From assembly GCA_963974125.1 (NCBI GenBank), contig CAXBCH010000003.1, positions 62,001 to 126,000 of the forward strand: 64,000 nucleotides of DNA, in the 5' to 3' direction. Position numbers and translations under genes: made by a program. Below the pieces are notes generated by a model, which saw only the letters and a program-made list of their open reading frames with translations, was not told the origin of the DNA and searched no databases. Source of the stretch: Haliea sp963974125. GTDB lineage: Bacteria > Pseudomonadota > Gammaproteobacteria > Pseudomonadales > Halieaceae. Of the stretch, positions 1-7,232 are shown in pieces; position 1 is the first letter of the stretch, and every line of letters starts with the position of its first letter.

Positions 1-1578
1 ATCGGCAGTTTGCCCAGGACACCGGAGGGCGCCCAGTGGGCTGAGGCCCCGGAGGTGGTGGAGCGGATGATCTATCGTGCCGACGGGTCCGGCAGCAAGC
101 CGCACGGCTACCAGCATGTATTTGTCCTTCCCGCCGCCGGCGGCAGCCCGCGGCAGTTGACCTCGGGCGACTTCCATCACAGCGGCAATATTGCCTGGAG
201 CGCGGACAGCGCATCCCTGTATATTTCTGCCAACCGCAACCCCGACTGGGAGCAGGACACCCAGAACACGGATCTGTACCGGGTTGAGCTCGGTACCGGG
301 GCCATTACCGCGCTTACGGATCGCCGCGGTCCCGATACCCAGGTGACAGTGTCTCCGGACGGCAAGCGGCTGGCCTGGGTTGGCTGGGATGACCGCGGGC
401 TCGGTTACCACCGGCAGCGCCTGTATGTGATGGCTGTCGACGGCGGCGACCGCCGTGAGCTGCTCCCGGAGCTGGACCGCAACATCCAGCACCCGAGCTG
501 GTCTGCCGATGGCAAGCGCCTGCTGTTCTACTACGACGATCGTGGCGACACCCTGCTCGCGGCGACCGATCTGGCCGGGCGGATGCAGGTACTGGCGCGG
601 GGTCTCGGCGGCAAGCAGCTGGGCCGCCCGTACGCTGGCGCGGATTACGCCGCCGGCGGCCAGCACTTTGTCTACACCGCAGGCAGTGCGGGCTCGCCAG
701 CGGAACTGGTGGCGGGGCGTTTCGGCAGCGACCGGCGGCAGCAGCTGACGGCGCTCAATGAAAACCTGCTGGCGCACCGGGATCTGGGCGAGGTGCGGGA
801 AATGACCTTCGACTCGTCTCACGACGGTCGCGACATCCAGGCCTGGGTGGTGCTGCCACCGGACTTCGACCCGGCCCGCAAGTATCCGCTGATCCTGGAG
901 ATCCACGGTGGTCCGTTTGCCAACTACGGGCCGCGTTTTGCGGCGGAACTGCAGCTGTTTGCAGCCGCGGGTTACGTGGTGCTGTACATCAACCCGCGCG
1001 GCAGCACCAGCTATGGGGAGGAGTTCGCCAACCTGATCCACCACAACTACCCCGGCGAGGATTACGACGACCTCATGTCCGGGGTGGAGGCGTTGCTGGC
1101 GCAGGGCTACGTGGACCCGGAGCAGCTGTTTGTCACCGGCGGCAGTGGCGGTGGCACCCTGACCGCCTGGATCGTCGGCAAGAACGACCGCTTCCGGGCG
1201 GCGGTGGTCGCCAAGCCCGTCATCAACTGGACCAGCTTCGTGCTCACGGCGGACATGCCGAGTTATTTTGCCCGCTACTGGTTTGGAGAAATGCCCTGGG
1301 AGAACCCCGAGGCCTACTGGCGCCGTTCACCCCTGTCCCTGGTGGGCAATGTGACCACGCCCACCATGCTCCTGACCGGGGAGAATGACCTGCGCACGCC
1401 GATGGCGGAGACCGAACAGTATTACCAGGCGTTGCAGCTGCGCGGTGTGGATACCGCCATGGTCCGGGTCCCGGGCGCTGCGCACCTGATTGCCCAGCGC
1501 CCCAGCCAGCTGGTAGCCAAGGTGGCGGCGATCCTGGGCTGGTTCGAGCGCTATCGGGAGCCTTCGGGCGCCGGCTGA
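1..1578 (+). CDS. S9-family prolyl oligopeptidase/acylaminoacyl peptidase, 5'-truncated
   Basis: The reading frame is open from the first base, so the N-terminus lies outside the window; the TTG at 10 is not a credible start. The first half has beta-propeller style repeats (for example SPDGKRLAW and WSADGKRLLFYYD). The last ~260 residues form an alpha/beta-hydrolase domain with the nucleophile Ser in GGSGGG (about visible residue 379), Asp in GENDLRTP (about 460) and His in GAAHL (about 491). Family members are usually 600-700 aa, so about 100-150 residues are missing. It should hydrolyse peptides after proline or release acyl-amino acids; no signal peptide can be judged. It faces the DEAD-box helicase gene tail to tail, 15 bp apart. 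Confidence 0.9.
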   Translation: MGSLPRTPEGAQWAEAPEVVERMIYRADGSGSKPHGYQHVFVLPAAGGSPRQLTSGDFHHSGNIAWSADSASLYISANRNPDWEQDTQNTDLYRVELGTGAITALTDRRGPDTQVTVSPDGKRLAWVGWDDRGLGYHRQRLYVMAVDGGDRRELLPELDRNIQHPSWSADGKRLLFYYDDRGDTLLAATDLAGRMQVLARGLGGKQLGRPYAGADYAAGGQHFVYTAGSAGSPAELVAGRFGSDRRQQLTALNENLLAHRDLGEVREMTFDSSHDGRDIQAWVVLPPDFDPARKYPLILEIHGGPFANYGPRFAAELQLFAAAGYVVLYINPRGSTSYGEEFANLIHHNYPGEDYDDLMSGVEALLAQGYVDPEQLFVTGGSGGGTLTAWIVGKNDRFRAAVVAKPVINWTSFVLTADMPSYFARYWFGEMPWENPEAYWRRSPLSLVGNVTTPTMLLTGENDLRTPMAETEQYYQALQLRGVDTAMVRVPGAAHLIAQRPSQLVAKVAAILGWFERYREPSGAG

Positions 1579-1593
1579 GCGCGGCGCGGAAAC

Positions 1594-3075
1594 TCAGTCC
1601 TGCGGTTCGCTGCGCCGCTTCGTCAACGGCGCGAAGCCGTCGTTGGCGGGCCTGGGGCTGGCCTTGCCGCGGGGCTTGCCCTTGGCCTTGCGATCCCGCA
1701 ACCGGTCTTTCTTTTTCGCCTCGGGCACCTTGCCGGTTTTCTTCTTGTGGCCGGCGGCCTTGCCCGAGGATTTCATTTTCTTGGGGCCGGCGTACCGCGC
1801 CTTCAGCCCGGGCAGGGCGCGCGCTTCCATTTCCAGGTTCAGGTAGCGCTGGATACTGATCATCAGGTTCCAGTCCGCGGCTGTTACCAGGGAAATCGCC
1901 AGGCCCTGGCTGCCGGCGCGGCCGGTACGACCGGTGCGGTGCAGGTAGTCGTCGCCGCTGAACGGCAGATCGTAGTTGATGACCGTGTCGATGCCTTCGA
2001 TGTCGAGGCCGCGCGCCGCCAGGTCACTGGCGGTGACGATATCAATGACGCCCTGGGTGAAGCGGCTGACCACCACCTTGCGTTCCTCGGTGCTCATCTC
2101 CCCGTGCAGGCAAGCGGCACGCAGGCCGTGGTGCTGCAGCAGCCCTGACAGGCGTGCGGCGGTGGTGCGCTTGTTGGCGAAGACCAGCTGCTTGCGGCCC
2201 CGACTGTCCGCCAGCAGGGCCAGCAGCAGTTTATCCTTGTGCTCCTGGCTGTCGGCGAGGATGCGCTGGTGAAAGATGTCCTTGTGTGCGGCCCGGATCT
2301 CGCCGCAATTCACTGCTTCCGGTTCGTGCTGCAGGCTGGCGCTGATCTCGCCCAGGCCGCGTGCGTGCAGGGTGGCGGAGAGCATCAGGGTCTGGCGGTC
2401 GGCGGGGCAGTAGCCGGCAATTTTCAGCACGTCCTCGCGGAAGCCCATTTCCAGCATGCGGTCTGCTTCGTCCAGTACCAGTACCCGCAGCCCGCCGAGA
2501 TCGGCGCTTTTGCGTTCACAGTGCTCGAGCAGGCGTCCGGGGGTGGCAATGATCACTTCCGGATTCTTGCGCAGCAGCGATTTCTGGTACTTGAAATCGG
2601 CGCCGCCAGTGAGTGCGTCGGCACGCAGGGTGCTTTTACCCAGCAGCTGGCGGCACTCCTTCAATACCTGGCGCGCCAGCTCCCGGGTAGGTACCAGCAC
2701 CAGGGCCAGGGTTCCGGCCCTGGGGGGAAGTGGCCCGGCAAGCAGTTGCTGCAACACCGGCAGCAGGTAGGCCAGGGTTTTGCCGCTGCCGGTGGGCGCG
2801 CTGACCCGCAGGTCCCTGCCAGCCAGCGCCAGCGGAACAACCTGCTGTTGCACGGCGGTGGCCTCTGTGTAGGTCAGTTCAGCCAGGGCGAGTTGCAGGC
2901 TGCGGTCGAGTTCCAGTTCTTCTAGCACGGCGCGTGGTTCCAGGGTGACAGGAGACAGATCCGCCGGGAGCTGGCGGGAGTGTGCAGTGTAACACGGTCG
3001 CCGCGCCCGCTCCCGCGCCCGCCGTGGCGTGGTTGATGCGCAGCGCTGCTGCTTCCGCCGCGCGGTCTGTGGCAC
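1594..3075 (-). CDS. DEAD-box ATP-dependent RNA helicase
   Basis: This is a superfamily 2 RNA helicase that unwinds RNA duplexes in ribosome assembly or mRNA turnover. All core motifs are present: motif I APTGSGKT (residues 93-100), DEAD (202-205), SAT (233-235), and HRTGRTGR near the end of the second RecA domain. A lysine/arginine-rich tail of about 60 residues follows, as in SrmB/RhlE-type helicases, and probably binds rRNA. The start is uncertain. The GTG at 3075 gives a 45-residue Arg-rich leader before the conserved region and has no clear Shine-Dalgarno site. No good ATG/GTG/TTG lies between it and the helicase core. It is transcribed divergently from the quinone oxidoreductase, with only about 46 bp between starts. 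Confidence 0.9.
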   Translation of the reverse strand: MPQTARRKQQRCASTTPRRARERARRPCYTAHSRQLPADLSPVTLEPRAVLEELELDRSLQLALAELTYTEATAVQQQVVPLALAGRDLRVSAPTGSGKTLAYLLPVLQQLLAGPLPPRAGTLALVLVPTRELARQVLKECRQLLGKSTLRADALTGGADFKYQKSLLRKNPEVIIATPGRLLEHCERKSADLGGLRVLVLDEADRMLEMGFREDVLKIAGYCPADRQTLMLSATLHARGLGEISASLQHEPEAVNCGEIRAAHKDIFHQRILADSQEHKDKLLLALLADSRGRKQLVFANKRTTAARLSGLLQHHGLRAACLHGEMSTEERKVVVSRFTQGVIDIVTASDLAARGLDIEGIDTVINYDLPFSGDDYLHRTGRTGRAGSQGLAISLVTAADWNLMISIQRYLNLEMEARALPGLKARYAGPKKMKSSGKAAGHKKKTGKVPEAKKKDRLRDRKAKGKPRGKASPRPANDGFAPLTKRRSEPQD

Positions 3076-3121
3076 ACTAGCGGTTCATCTGACAGGGGCG
3101 ATTGCGCGGGGAAGGCGGGGC

Positions 3122-4093
3122 ATGGTCAAGACGGTACGGATAACGGCAACGGGTGGCCCCGAAGTCATGCAGCTGGTGGATGTCGACCCCGGCCCCCCCG
3201 GACCGGGCATAGTGACCGTGGTCAATCGGGCCATCGGGCTCAACTTCATCGACACCTATCATCGCAGCGGCCTGTACCCCATTGCCCTGCCCAGCGGCCT
3301 GGGCATGGAGGGCGCCGGTGTGGTCGCGGCGGTGGCAGAGGGGAGCGAGTTTGCGGTCGGGGATCGCGTCGCCTATTGCTCCGCCGGTTTCGGCGCCTAT
3401 GCGGAGGCACTCAACCTGCCTGCGGCGCGACTGGTGAGCCTGCCCGCGGATATCAGTTTCGAAACCGCGGCCGCGGCACTGCTCAAGGGCCAGACCACCG
3501 AGTACCTGCTGCAGCGCACTTTCCCCCTGCAGGCCGGCCAGACCTGCCTGTTCCATGCGGCGGCGGGGGGCGTGGGCCTGCTGTTCGGGCAGTGGGCCAG
3601 CAGCCTCGGCGCTACCGTCATTGGCACGGTGGGCTCGGAGGAGAAAGCGGAGCTGGCCCGCGCCCACGGCTATCATCATGTCATCAACTACCGGGAGGAA
3701 GATGTCGCCGCCCGGGTCCGGGAGCTGACCGCCGGCGCCGGGGTGCCGGTAGTGTACGACGGGATAGGCCGCGACACGTTCCGGGCCTCCCTCGCCAGCC
3801 TGCAAGCCCGGGGCATGCTGGTCAGCTTCGGCAACAGCTCTGGCAAGCCCGAGCCGCTGGACCTGCAGGAGCTGGCCGCGGGAGGTTCTCTCTATGTCAC
3901 CCGGCCGACCCTGCTGACCTATACCGCCACCACGGAGGAGCTGCGCGCCTCGTCTGCGGCGGTATTTGCGCGTATCCTGGCGGGCAGCCTGCGGGTCGAG
4001 ATCAATCAGCGCTTTGCCCTGGCCGATATCGCGGCAGCGCACATTGCACTGGAGGGGCGTGCCACCACCGGATCCAGCGTGGTGCTGCCGTGA
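3122..4093 (+). CDS. NADPH:quinone oxidoreductase (zeta-crystallin-like, MDR family)
   Basis: A 323-aa medium-chain reductase of the zinc-free quinone oxidoreductase group, expected to reduce quinones or enals with NADPH in the cytoplasm. The N-terminal GroES-like fold is followed by the Rossmann dinucleotide-binding motif AAAGGVG at about residue 145-151. The zinc-ligand cysteines of alcohol dehydrogenases are absent. The ATG at 3122 is preferred over upstream in-frame codons because a GGGGAAGG purine run sits in front of it and the family begins with this residue (MVKTVRI). The next gene overlaps its stop by 4 nt, so the two are probably translationally coupled. Confidence 0.9.
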   Translation: MVKTVRITATGGPEVMQLVDVDPGPPGPGIVTVVNRAIGLNFIDTYHRSGLYPIALPSGLGMEGAGVVAAVAEGSEFAVGDRVAYCSAGFGAYAEALNLPAARLVSLPADISFETAAAALLKGQTTEYLLQRTFPLQAGQTCLFHAAAGGVGLLFGQWASSLGATVIGTVGSEEKAELARAHGYHHVINYREEDVAARVRELTAGAGVPVVYDGIGRDTFRASLASLQARGMLVSFGNSSGKPEPLDLQELAAGGSLYVTRPTLLTYTATTEELRASSAAVFARILAGSLRVEINQRFALADIAAAHIALEGRATTGSSVVLP

Positions 4094-4689
4094 CCCTGCC
4101 AGCTGCGCCGCAGGCCGGCGCCCGGGTCCTGCGCGGGCAGTATATCCGCCTGGAGCCCCTGTCCCAGGATCATGCCCAGGGGCTGTTCAACCGTGGTCGC
4201 CATGCCCCGGACTGGCAGTTCATGCCGCGCAGCTGCTTCATCGACCTGGCGGATACCCGGCAGTGGATTGATGAGGCGCTAGCCGCTGCGGACCAGCAGC
4301 CCTGGGCGATTGTGGAAAATGCCAAGAACAAGATCGTGGGCAGTACCCGGTACCTGAACATCCGGCCCGAGCACCGCAGCCTGGAGATCGGCTGGACCTG
4401 GCTGGGTCAGGAGTGGCAGCGCACCGGCGTCAATACCGAAGCCAAGTCCCTGTTGCTGGGCAACGCGTTCGAGCGCCTGCACTGCCTGCGGGTGGAGTTC
4501 AAGGTCGACGCCCGCAATCTGCGTTCGCAGCGCGCGCTGGAGCGCATCGGTGCCATGCGCGAGGGTGTGTTGCGCAAGCATATGGTGGTCCAGGGAGATT
4601 TCTCCCGGGATTCGGTGTATTTCAGTGTTATTGATAGCGAGTGGATGGACGTCAGGCGCCGCCTGGCGCTGCTGCAGGAGGGCCGCTGA
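4090..4689 (+). CDS. GNAT-family N-acetyltransferase (RimJ/RimL type)
   Basis: This 199-aa protein matches the Acetyltransf_3 (RimJ/RimL-like) layout: an N-terminal 'LRGQYIRLEPL' strand, then an acetyl-CoA binding segment around QRTGVNTEAK and a terminal 'N.RSQRALERIGA' helix typical of GNATs. It probably acetylates an amino group on a protein or small molecule; the substrate cannot be told. The GTG start at 4090 overlaps the TGA of the upstream oxidoreductase (GTGA), which supports coupling. A longer in-frame reading upstream is antisense noise. Confidence 0.85.
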   Translation: MTLPAAPQAGARVLRGQYIRLEPLSQDHAQGLFNRGRHAPDWQFMPRSCFIDLADTRQWIDEALAAADQQPWAIVENAKNKIVGSTRYLNIRPEHRSLEIGWTWLGQEWQRTGVNTEAKSLLLGNAFERLHCLRVEFKVDARNLRSQRALERIGAMREGVLRKHMVVQGDFSRDSVYFSVIDSEWMDVRRRLALLQEGR

Positions 4690-4755
4690 AGGGGCCCGCC
4701 AAGGGGGGCGGCCCAAGCGGGCCACCCAAGGTGAGGTCCGCCCGGGGCTCCCGGC
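4690..4755. other. GC-rich intergenic stem between convergent genes
   Basis: This 66-bp gap lies between the acetyltransferase and cysK, which converge. It has self-complementary GC-rich segments (gggcccgcc / ggcggccc / gcgggcc) that could form hairpins. There is no T-run on either strand, so it is not a clear intrinsic terminator. Confidence 0.35.
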
Positions 4756-5724
4756 TTACTGGACCAATTCGTTGTCGCTGAATGTGCCCTCGAACAGGGG
4801 CGCACTGAGGTAGCGTTCACCGGAATCGGGTAACACCACCACCACCATCTTGCCGCTGTGCTCCGGTTCCCTGGAGATCCGGTCGGCGACCGCCATGGCG
4901 GCGCCACAGGATACCCCGGCCAGGATACCTTCCCGCTGCATCAGTTTGTGGGCCCAGGCCATGGCGTCCTCGTTGCTGACCTGTTCCACCCGGTCGACCA
5001 TCGCCAGGTCCAGGTTGCGGGGCAGAAAGCCGGCGCCGATACCCTGGATCTTGTGGGGCGCGTGGGTGGGTTCCTCGCCGGCCTTGGCCGCCGTGATCAC
5101 CGTGCTGCTGGCGGGTTCCACGGCAACGGTGAGCATGGCCTTGCCCTCGGTCTGCTTGATATAGCGGGAGACGCCGGTGAGAGTGCCCCCGGTCCCGACT
5201 CCGGCTACCAGAATGTCGACCTGGCCGTCGGTGTCCTGCCAGATCTCCGGGCCGGTAGTGGATTCGTGGATCGCCGGGTTGGCCGGGTTTTCGAACTGCC
5301 TGGCACCCCAGTACTGCGCCGGATCCGAGGCGATGATTTCCTCGGCCCTGGCGATCGCAGCGGGCATGCCCTTGGCGCCGTCGGTCAGAATGATCTCCGC
5401 CCCCAGCGCCTTCATCAGCTTGCGTCGCTCCAGGCTCATGGTGTTGGGCATGGTCAGCATGCAGCCATAGCCGCGGGCGGCGGCGACAAAGGCCAGGGCG
5501 ATGCCGGTATTGCCACTGGTGGGTTCGACGATGGTCATTCCCGGACGCAGGCTGCCGTCCTGCTCTGCCGCCAGCACCATGCTGGTACCGATGCGGCACT
5601 TCACGGACATGGCGGGGTTGCGGTTCTCCAGCTTGGCGTAGACATTGCCCGTGCTGATGCGGTTGATACGGACCAGCGGGGTACCGCCAATGGTGGCGGA
5701 ATTGTCCTCGAAAATGTGACTCAT
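4756..5724 (-). CDS. cysK: Cysteine synthase A (O-acetylserine sulfhydrylase)
   Basis: PLP-dependent enzyme that makes L-cysteine from O-acetylserine and sulfide, the last step of sulfate assimilation. The 322-aa protein has the PLP lysine at K42 in SVKCRIG (the same KCR context as in E. coli CysK), the substrate loop TSGNTG at about 69-74, and the phosphate-binding GVGTGGT loop. The start at 5724 is fixed by a strong Shine-Dalgarno (AGGAGGTG) just upstream and by the MSxIFEDN N-terminus typical of CysK. Overall similarity favours CysK over CysM. It is monocistronic, with a symmetric GTGAAA/TTTCAC site 78-93 bp upstream. Confidence 0.95.
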   Translation of the reverse strand: MSHIFEDNSATIGGTPLVRINRISTGNVYAKLENRNPAMSVKCRIGTSMVLAAEQDGSLRPGMTIVEPTSGNTGIALAFVAAARGYGCMLTMPNTMSLERRKLMKALGAEIILTDGAKGMPAAIARAEEIIASDPAQYWGARQFENPANPAIHESTTGPEIWQDTDGQVDILVAGVGTGGTLTGVSRYIKQTEGKAMLTVAVEPASSTVITAAKAGEEPTHAPHKIQGIGAGFLPRNLDLAMVDRVEQVSNEDAMAWAHKLMQREGILAGVSCGAAMAVADRISREPEHSGKMVVVVLPDSGERYLSAPLFEGTFSDNELVQ

Positions 5725-5801
5725 GAGCACCTCCTGCGGGGTGGAATAGTCTGCCGGCAAGGTTAGACAAGTGGTGCGTGCCTGTCCATGGGCCAAAAGC
5801 A

Positions 5802-5817
5802 GTGAAATTTTTTTCAC
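5802..5817. promoter_or_regulatory. Symmetric site upstream of cysK
   Basis: GTGAAA - 4 nt - TTTCAC, a perfect 6-bp inverted repeat, lies 78-93 bp upstream of the cysK start. Position and symmetry suit a dimeric regulator. I cannot assign the protein, and the T-rich centre could also be part of a promoter. Confidence 0.3.
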
Positions 5818-5965
5818 CGGTAGTGGAACTGGGCCCCCAGCGCCGGGTCATAGTGAGCAGAGACGGTGTAGTGCAGGTAATGGAGACTGGCACTCGCGAT
5901 ACAGCACCGTCGCCGATTGTTACCGTTCAGGTCCTCAATCCCCCTTGTAGAGACTCCATCTCTAG

Positions 5966-5990
5966 ACCGGCTTCCGAGCCGGTTTTTTTT
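5966..5990 (+). terminator. Rho-independent terminator (possible sRNA 3' end)
   Basis: A perfect 7-bp stem ACCGGCT-tccg-AGCCGGT is followed by eight consecutive T's. A second hairpin (TAGAGA-ctcca-TCTCTA, 5948-5964) sits immediately upstream. There is no A-run on the left side, so it works only for plus-strand transcripts. Confidence 0.8.
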
Positions 5991-6006
5991 CGCCTGTGTT
6001 TTGGCG

Positions 6007-6046
6007 CTGTCACGGGACTGTCACAAGAACGCCACGAAATTGTCAC
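6007..6046 (+). repeat. Four 11-bp-phased CTGTCAC-like units (Pho-box-like)
   Basis: Units CTGTCAC (6007), CTGTCAC (6018), ACGCCAC (6029) and TTGTCAC (6040) each occupy 7 bp and are separated by exactly 4 bp (GGGA, AAGA, GAAA). This 7+4 direct-repeat geometry and sequence match the enterobacterial Pho box recognised by PhoB. The last unit ends 2 bp before the proposed -35 hexamer of the gsp promoter. Confidence 0.6.
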
Positions 6047-6048
6047 GG

Positions 6049-6077
6049 TTTTATCTTTCAATGGTGCACCCTATAAT
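6049..6077 (+). promoter_or_regulatory. Sigma70-type promoter of the gsp operon
   Basis: A consensus -10 TATAAT lies at 6072-6077. A weak -35 (TTTTAT, 6049-6054) stands 17 bp upstream. The poor -35 directly behind the phased repeats suits an activator-dependent promoter. The gspC ATG is 41 bp downstream of the -10. Confidence 0.6.
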
Positions 6078-6118
6078 CGGGTCGGAGTAGTTACGCGCCT
6101 CGCTTCCCGCAGGCGCTC

Positions 6119-7189
6119 ATGACCCAGGAGAGCGCCTTGGCCGCTGATCGGCTCAGTTATCGCACTATCGCGACCCGGGTTCCCGGATGGCTGCAACGCG
6201 GGCTGGCGTCCCTGTCGGAACCCGCCAACAGCCGGCGCTTGCGCTGGCTGCTGGTGGCGCTGTTTTCCGTTTGGGTCCTGGTGGCGCTGGCCCAGCTGAT
6301 CTGGGCGCTGTTTCCGCAGGCAGGTTCGCGGCCGGTGAGCGGACAAATCATCAATCCGCCGGTGCTCAGTGCAGGCAATGGCGGTGCCGGCGCTGCCCAG
6401 GTAGACATTGATGCCCTGCGTAGCTGGCCCCTGTTTGGCGAGCCGGGTGCTGCCGTGACCGCCGAGCCTGAGGCCGAGCTGGCTGCCGCCAGCGCTGAAC
6501 GCGAGGGGATAGAGAAGGGCGCCCGGGAAACACGGCTGGATCTGGTATTGCGCGGCATTATTGCTTTCAACGCAGATGGTGCGGGCAGTGCGATTATCGA
6601 ACACCGGGGTCAGCAGGCGGTGTATGCGGTGGATGACACGCTGCCGGCTGCCGGCCGTGTCACCCTCGCCAAGGTCATGCCCTCCCAGGTGGTGCTCGAC
6701 AACGGCGGCACTTACGAGCTGCTGCTGCTGTATCAACCCAGCGCCCTGGACGCGCAGCTGACGGGAGTGCGCCCGACAGCGTCCGCACGCGCCAGGGTCG
6801 CGCAGCCGGCTGCCGCCGTGGTCCAGGTAGTGGACAAACGCGCTGATGCCGACGCCACGGCCCTGGCGAGCGGTTACCGCGACCAGTTGTATCGGGATCC
6901 GCAATCCCTTGCGGAGCTGGTGCGGATCGCGGCAGTGCGGGATGGGGGCGAATTGCAGGGTTATCGCCTGACTCCAGGGCGCGACCGGGAGCAGTTTGAA
7001 AAGCTCGGCTTCCGCAGCGGTGACCTGGTGGTGGCCGTGAACGGCATGCCCCTGTCCGACCCGGCCAATACCATGCGACTCTACCAGACCATGCGCTCCG
7101 CCAGTGAAGCCTCGTTCGAGCTGCTGCGCGGCGGCGAGGCCGTCGCTGTCAACGTCAGTCTGGGTGCTGCCGCTGGCGAACAGTGGTAG
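6119..7189 (+). CDS. gspC: Type II secretion inner-membrane protein GspC
   Basis: GspC links the inner-membrane platform to the secretin. The 356-aa protein has a short cytoplasmic N-terminus, one transmembrane helix (about residues 41-64, WLLVALFSVWVLVAL...), a periplasmic homology region, and a C-terminal PDZ domain (about 275-350) with the 'KLGFRSGDLVVAVNG' core. PDZ-type GspC proteins help in substrate selection. It is the first gene of the operon; the ATG at 6119 has only a weak Shine-Dalgarno (GCAGG), and the promoter with its phased repeats lies directly upstream. Confidence 0.93.
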   Translation: MTQESALAADRLSYRTIATRVPGWLQRGLASLSEPANSRRLRWLLVALFSVWVLVALAQLIWALFPQAGSRPVSGQIINPPVLSAGNGGAGAAQVDIDALRSWPLFGEPGAAVTAEPEAELAAASAEREGIEKGARETRLDLVLRGIIAFNADGAGSAIIEHRGQQAVYAVDDTLPAAGRVTLAKVMPSQVVLDNGGTYELLLLYQPSALDAQLTGVRPTASARARVAQPAAAVVQVVDKRADADATALASGYRDQLYRDPQSLAELVRIAAVRDGGELQGYRLTPGRDREQFEKLGFRSGDLVVAVNGMPLSDPANTMRLYQTMRSASEASFELLRGGEAVAVNVSLGAAAGEQW

Positions 7190-7232
7190 AGTCACGACAC
7201 GCAAATCGAGGATAGTCATAACAGTGAGAATC

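Larger units (their letters stand above)
5725..6118. other. 394-bp intergenic region between cysK and gspC
   Basis: No convincing protein-coding frame is visible. From left to right it holds the cysK leader with the GTGAAA/TTTCAC site, about 150 bp of unassigned sequence ending in two adjacent hairpins and a T-run (plus-strand terminator), then a phased CTGTCAC repeat array and the gsp operon promoter. The plus-strand terminator has no plus-strand gene within about 1.2 kb upstream, so a small RNA between about 5820 and 5990 is possible. Confidence 0.6.

Noticed and set aside
1739..2945. Several plus-strand open frames inside the DEAD-box helicase region
   Set aside because: All are antisense to an intact helicase with every conserved motif.
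5820..5965. tRNA, 6S or SRP RNA in the gap before the gsp operon
   Set aside because: No acceptor stem with T-loop GTTCRANNC, no CCA end, and no match to the SRP tetraloop helix or 6S bubble by eye.
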